Assembly (NCBI RefSeq): GCF_024584805.1
Contig: NZ_CP075715.1
Location: 7,287,526-7,351,525, forward strand
DNA: 64,000 bases
Direction: 5' to 3'
Origin: Streptomyces sp. FIT100
Lineage (GTDB): Bacteria; Actinomycetota; Actinomycetes; Streptomycetales; Streptomycetaceae
In this document: positions 61,412 to 64,000 of the stretch, piece after piece
How the letters are laid out: every line of letters begins with the position of its first letter
Position numbering within the stretch: the stretch's first letter is position 1
Made by a program: the position numbers and the translations under genes
The notes under the pieces: generated by a model
The model's database searches: none
What the model saw: the letters and a program-made list of their open reading frames with translations, nothing else
Told to the model about the DNA's origin: nothing

Positions 61412-62817
61412 ACGTCAGACGCGTCCGCATGCGTGCCGCCCTCGCCGCCGCCCTGGTGACCGGCGTCGGCTGCGCCACGCTCACCGCGCTGCCCGCGGCG
61501 GCCGCCGGGGAGCAGGTCAAGGTCCAGTACCGGCAGAGCTCGACCGGAGGCGACCAGGCCGAGCCCTGGTTCAAGGTGGTCAACACCGGCTCCGCCTCGG
61601 TCACGCTGGGCCAGGTCAAGATCCGCTACTACTTCAAGGCCGAGGCCGGCGCCTCGTACACCTTCGCCTGCTCCTGGGCGGTGAAGGGCTGCGCCAACAT
61701 CACCGGCACCTTCGGGACGCTCGCCAACCCGACCGCCACCGCCGACCGCTATCTGGAGATCGGCTTCACGGCGGGCGCGGGCAGTCTCGCGCCCGGCGCC
61801 GACACCGGTGACATGCAGCTGCGCTTCTACCGCTCCAACTGGCAGTCCCTCGTCCAGGGCGACGACTACTCGTTCGGCCCGACGCAGACCGCGTACGGGG
61901 ACTGGACCAAGGTCACCGCGACCGTCGGCGGCACGCTCGTCTGGGGCACGGCTCCCGCAGGCAACGACCCCGACCCCGATCCGACGGACCCGACCGACCC
62001 GCCCACCGGCGGCGCGGCGCTCTTCGACGACTTCAACTACAGCTCGCACACCGACCCGGCGATCAGCGCCCACGGCTGGAGCGTACGGTCCAACTCCGGC
62101 GGCCCCGGAGTGCCCGGCGCGACCTGGGCCCCCGAGAACGTCACCTTCGCCATGGAGGGGACCAACTCGGTCATGAACCTGGAGACCTCCACCGCCGGCA
62201 CACCGCAGTCGACGGAGATGACCGAGGTCCTCACCCGCGCCATGAAGTTCAAGAACGGCACCTACGCGGCCCGCGTCAGGTTCTCCGACGCCCCGAAGAG
62301 CGGCGGCCCCGACGGCGACCGCCTCGTCCAGACGTTCTTCACCATCAACGACCTCACGGCGCCGATGGCGGACGACTACGCCGAGTACGACTTCGAGTAC
62401 CTTCCCAACGGCGGCTGGGGCGAGCCGTCCAACATCCTCTACTCCACCTCGTGGGAGACCTACCGGCCCGACCCGTGGGAGGCGGTCAACCAGCACTCCG
62501 AGGTCCGGGCGAGCTACGCGGGCTGGCACGACCTCGTCGTCACCATCGACACCAGCGGCATCGTCTACTACGTCGACGGGCAGGAGTTCGGCCGGCACAG
62601 CTATCTGCCCGAGCGGCCGATGTCCATCAACTTCAACCAGTGGCTGATCGACCTGGCGGGCCAGACGAGCACCACGCCGCGCGCCTACGACCAGAAGGTC
62701 GACTACGTCCTCCACGTGAAGGACCAGGTGCTCACTCCGGCGCAGGTCGCGGCCAAGGTCGCGGCCTACCGGTCGGCCGGAACGGCCTTCGAGGACACGG
62801 TGCCCGGCGGTCAGTGA
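61408..62817 (+). CDS. Secreted CBM3-GH16-type glycoside hydrolase
   Basis: A 469-residue extracellular enzyme: signal peptide (AALAAALVTGVGCATLTALP), a cellulose-binding CBM3-like domain (about 33-175, VQYRQSSTGGDQAEPWFKVV, TVTLGQVKIRYYF-like), a DPDPDPTDPTDP linker, then a concanavalin-type beta-sandwich with the GH16 catalytic pattern ExDxE in YAEYDFEYL. Probably attacks beta-glucan or a related wall polysaccharide. Translationally coupled to the GH20 gene (ATGA) with AGGAGAGG before its start, so secreted and cytoplasmic steps are co-produced. Confidence 0.82.
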   Translation: MNVRRVRMRAALAAALVTGVGCATLTALPAAAAGEQVKVQYRQSSTGGDQAEPWFKVVNTGSASVTLGQVKIRYYFKAEAGASYTFACSWAVKGCANITGTFGTLANPTATADRYLEIGFTAGAGSLAPGADTGDMQLRFYRSNWQSLVQGDDYSFGPTQTAYGDWTKVTATVGGTLVWGTAPAGNDPDPDPTDPTDPPTGGAALFDDFNYSSHTDPAISAHGWSVRSNSGGPGVPGATWAPENVTFAMEGTNSVMNLETSTAGTPQSTEMTEVLTRAMKFKNGTYAARVRFSDAPKSGGPDGDRLVQTFFTINDLTAPMADDYAEYDFEYLPNGGWGEPSNILYSTSWETYRPDPWEAVNQHSEVRASYAGWHDLVVTIDTSGIVYYVDGQEFGRHSYLPERPMSINFNQWLIDLAGQTSTTPRAYDQKVDYVLHVKDQVLTPAQVAAKVAAYRSAGTAFEDTVPGGQ

Positions 62818-62828
62818 CCGGGCACTGC

Positions 62829-62864
62829 GGGGCGGGCGGGCGCGCGGGGGCGCCCGCCCGCCCC
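62829..62864 (+). terminator. GC-rich hairpin terminator
   Basis: A 14-bp perfect stem (GGGGCGGGCGGGCG and complement) with an 8-base loop, 12 bp after the GH16 stop. Confidence 0.85.
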
Positions 62865-62890
62865 TCTATGCGCCGGGGTTGACCATTCGA

Positions 62891-62904
62891 TTGGTGCAGA
62901 CCAA
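62891..62904. promoter_or_regulatory. DasR-like operator before the sugar-binding lipoprotein
   Basis: TTGGTGCAGACCAA is an inverted repeat that, with flanking bases, matches the DasR consensus at 11 of 16 positions. TTGACC at 62879-62884 could be a -35 element, which would place the operator in the promoter spacer. Confidence 0.55.
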
Positions 62905-62991
62905 AATCCAGCCAACGCCCGTGCGAACGCTGTTCGATCCCCCCACGTCGGGTTCACCCCCCCTGCCTCTCGTGACGCAAAGGTGAACTAC

Positions 62992-64000
62992 GTGAAGAAC
63001 CGCTTGCTGGCCTGTTCCACCGCCCTCGTCTCCACCGCGGCGCTCGGCGGCTGCGCACTGCTGCCCGGCGGCCCGGGAGACCGGACCGTCACGGTCTGGC
63101 TGATGCAGGACAGCGTCTCCGACGAGTTCCTCCGGACCTTCACGGAGGCGTACGAGTACTCGCACCCCGGCATCGAGCTGGAGGTGACCTTCCAGGAGTG
63201 GACCGGCATCGTGAAGAAGGTCGACGAGGCGCTGAAGAGCGACGAGGCGCCGGACGTCATCGAGGTCGGCAACACCCAGGTCGCCCAGTACGCCGAGAGC
63301 AACGCACTGCTCGACCTCACCCTGGAGTCCATCCGCGACCTGGGCAGCGACGACTGGCTGCCGGGCCTCGCGGACCCGGGCAGCATCAACGGCTCCCAGT
63401 ACGGCATCCCCTGGTACGCGGCCAACCGCGTCGTCATCTACAACAAGGACCTGTACGCGCAGGCGGGCATCGAGGGGCCCGCGAAGACGCGCGCGCAGTG
63501 GCTCGAGGACACCGAGAAGCTCAACACCGGCGGCAACCAGGGCATCTACCTCTCCGGACAGGACTGGTACACCCTGGCCGGGTTCATCTGGGACGAGGGC
63601 GGGGAGCTCGCCGTCGAGGAGGGCGGCGGCTGGGAAGGCGCCCTGCACACCCCCGCCGCGATCCGCGGCATGGCGTTCTACAAGCAGCTCCAGGCCCTCG
63701 GCGGGGGACCGGCCGACGCGGACGAGCAGACACCGCCGCAGGCCGGGGTCTTCGCGAAGGGCAACGTCGCGCAGATCATCGCCACGCCGGCCGCCGCGAC
63801 CGTCATCGAGGAGGAGAACCCGGCGCTCAAGGGCAGGCTGGGCTACTTCCCCATCCCCGGTAAATCCGCCGAGAGACCCGGCGCCGTCTTCACGGGCGGC
63901 TCCGATCTCATCATCCCCGAGCGCGCGGGCGAGCGCGGCGCAGCGATCGAGGTCGTCAAGGCCCTCGCAGGTGAACGCTGGCAGACCGAACTCGCCAAGG
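62992..64000 (+). CDS. ABC sugar-transport substrate-binding lipoprotein, 3' end outside the window
   Basis: The first 336 residues of an extracellular solute-binding protein. The signal peptide ends in a lipobox (ALGGC), followed by TVTVWLMQDSVSDEFL, a DVIEVGNTQVAQYA hinge region and YGIPWYAANRVVIYNKDLY. The pattern is that of family 1 sugar-binding proteins such as DasA (chitobiose) in Streptomyces. GTG 62992 follows AAAGGTGA; permease genes should lie beyond the right edge. Together with the GntR pair and the GH20 gene this forms an oligosaccharide uptake and cleavage locus. Confidence 0.88.
   Translation, partial: MKNRLLACSTALVSTAALGGCALLPGGPGDRTVTVWLMQDSVSDEFLRTFTEAYEYSHPGIELEVTFQEWTGIVKKVDEALKSDEAPDVIEVGNTQVAQYAESNALLDLTLESIRDLGSDDWLPGLADPGSINGSQYGIPWYAANRVVIYNKDLYAQAGIEGPAKTRAQWLEDTEKLNTGGNQGIYLSGQDWYTLAGFIWDEGGELAVEEGGGWEGALHTPAAIRGMAFYKQLQALGGGPADADEQTPPQAGVFAKGNVAQIIATPAAATVIEEENPALKGRLGYFPIPGKSAERPGAVFTGGSDLIIPERAGERGAAIEVVKALAGERWQTELAK

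Overview
The window is high-GC (codon third positions almost all G or C) and gene-dense. It uses GTG and TTG starts freely and carries actinomycete hallmarks: a corynebacterial-type glycogen synthase, a WS/DGAT, LysX, class F sortase, the MelC1/MelC2 melanin pair, HutC-type GntR regulators and a SCO0930-type lipoprotein. All of this points to a Streptomyces chromosome. The order sdhCAB - LysR - PAS/GGDEF/EAL protein - DUF574-like methyltransferase - SCO0930-type lipoprotein resembles the SCO0922-SCO0930 neighbourhood of S. coelicolor (from memory; not searched). I saw no tRNA, rRNA, CRISPR array, prophage or intact transposase.

Layout. 0-7 kb: an M23 peptidase cut by the window edge, a DMT transporter, an FhuF-like protein, the glgA-glgC glycogen genes and an atypical SDR. 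7-12 kb: a 59-codon peptide gene, a lipase-maturation-factor/DUF1990/YndJ operon, and a DUF6777 lipoprotein facing it across strong palindromes. 12-17 kb: a PAS-GAF-PP2C-ATPase regulator, WS/DGAT, Fpg/Nei glycosylase and a lone zf-HC2 anti-sigma factor. 17.6-22.5 kb: a LytTR response regulator, two small proteins, an acetate-type symporter and a LytS-type kinase, which together look like one substrate-sensing and uptake module. 22.5-29.6 kb: an unknown protein, an ECF sigma factor, an APC permease, a universal stress protein and LysX. 29.7-36 kb is a cell-surface block: polysaccharide deacetylase, class F sortase, an Asn/Gly-rich secreted protein, a related Ig-like secreted protein, DUF4239 protein, Pro-rich protein and lipoprotein. 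36-39 kb: methyltransferase and c-di-GMP enzyme. 39.5-42.4 kb: a MoxR ATPase / HExxH-VWA pair ending in a MITE-like element. 42.6-52.9 kb: methyltransferase with XRE-cupin regulator, LysR with succinate dehydrogenase, arginine antiporter with arginine deiminase, and tyrosinase with its cofactor. 53-57.8 kb: short UvrA, frameshifted luciferase-like gene, HAD phosphatase, a non-coding minisatellite and dodecin. 57.8-64 kb: two paralogous GntR regulators, an operator array, a GH20 hexosaminidase, a CBM/GH16 secreted enzyme and a sugar-binding lipoprotein. This last group looks like an amino-sugar or glucan utilisation locus running off the right edge.

Three features stand out. First, yndJ is joined to the DUF1990 gene by a chain of hexapeptide micro-ORFs, made of 17-bp tandem repeats that each carry a ribosome-binding site and a start codon, all linked by ATGA/GTGA overlaps. 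Second, short tandem repeats sit on or just after stop codons at many genes. Third, two members of the surface block share a C-terminal sorting-like module next to a class F sortase. Two apparent single-base frameshifts (arcD start, luciferase-like gene) need checking against raw reads.
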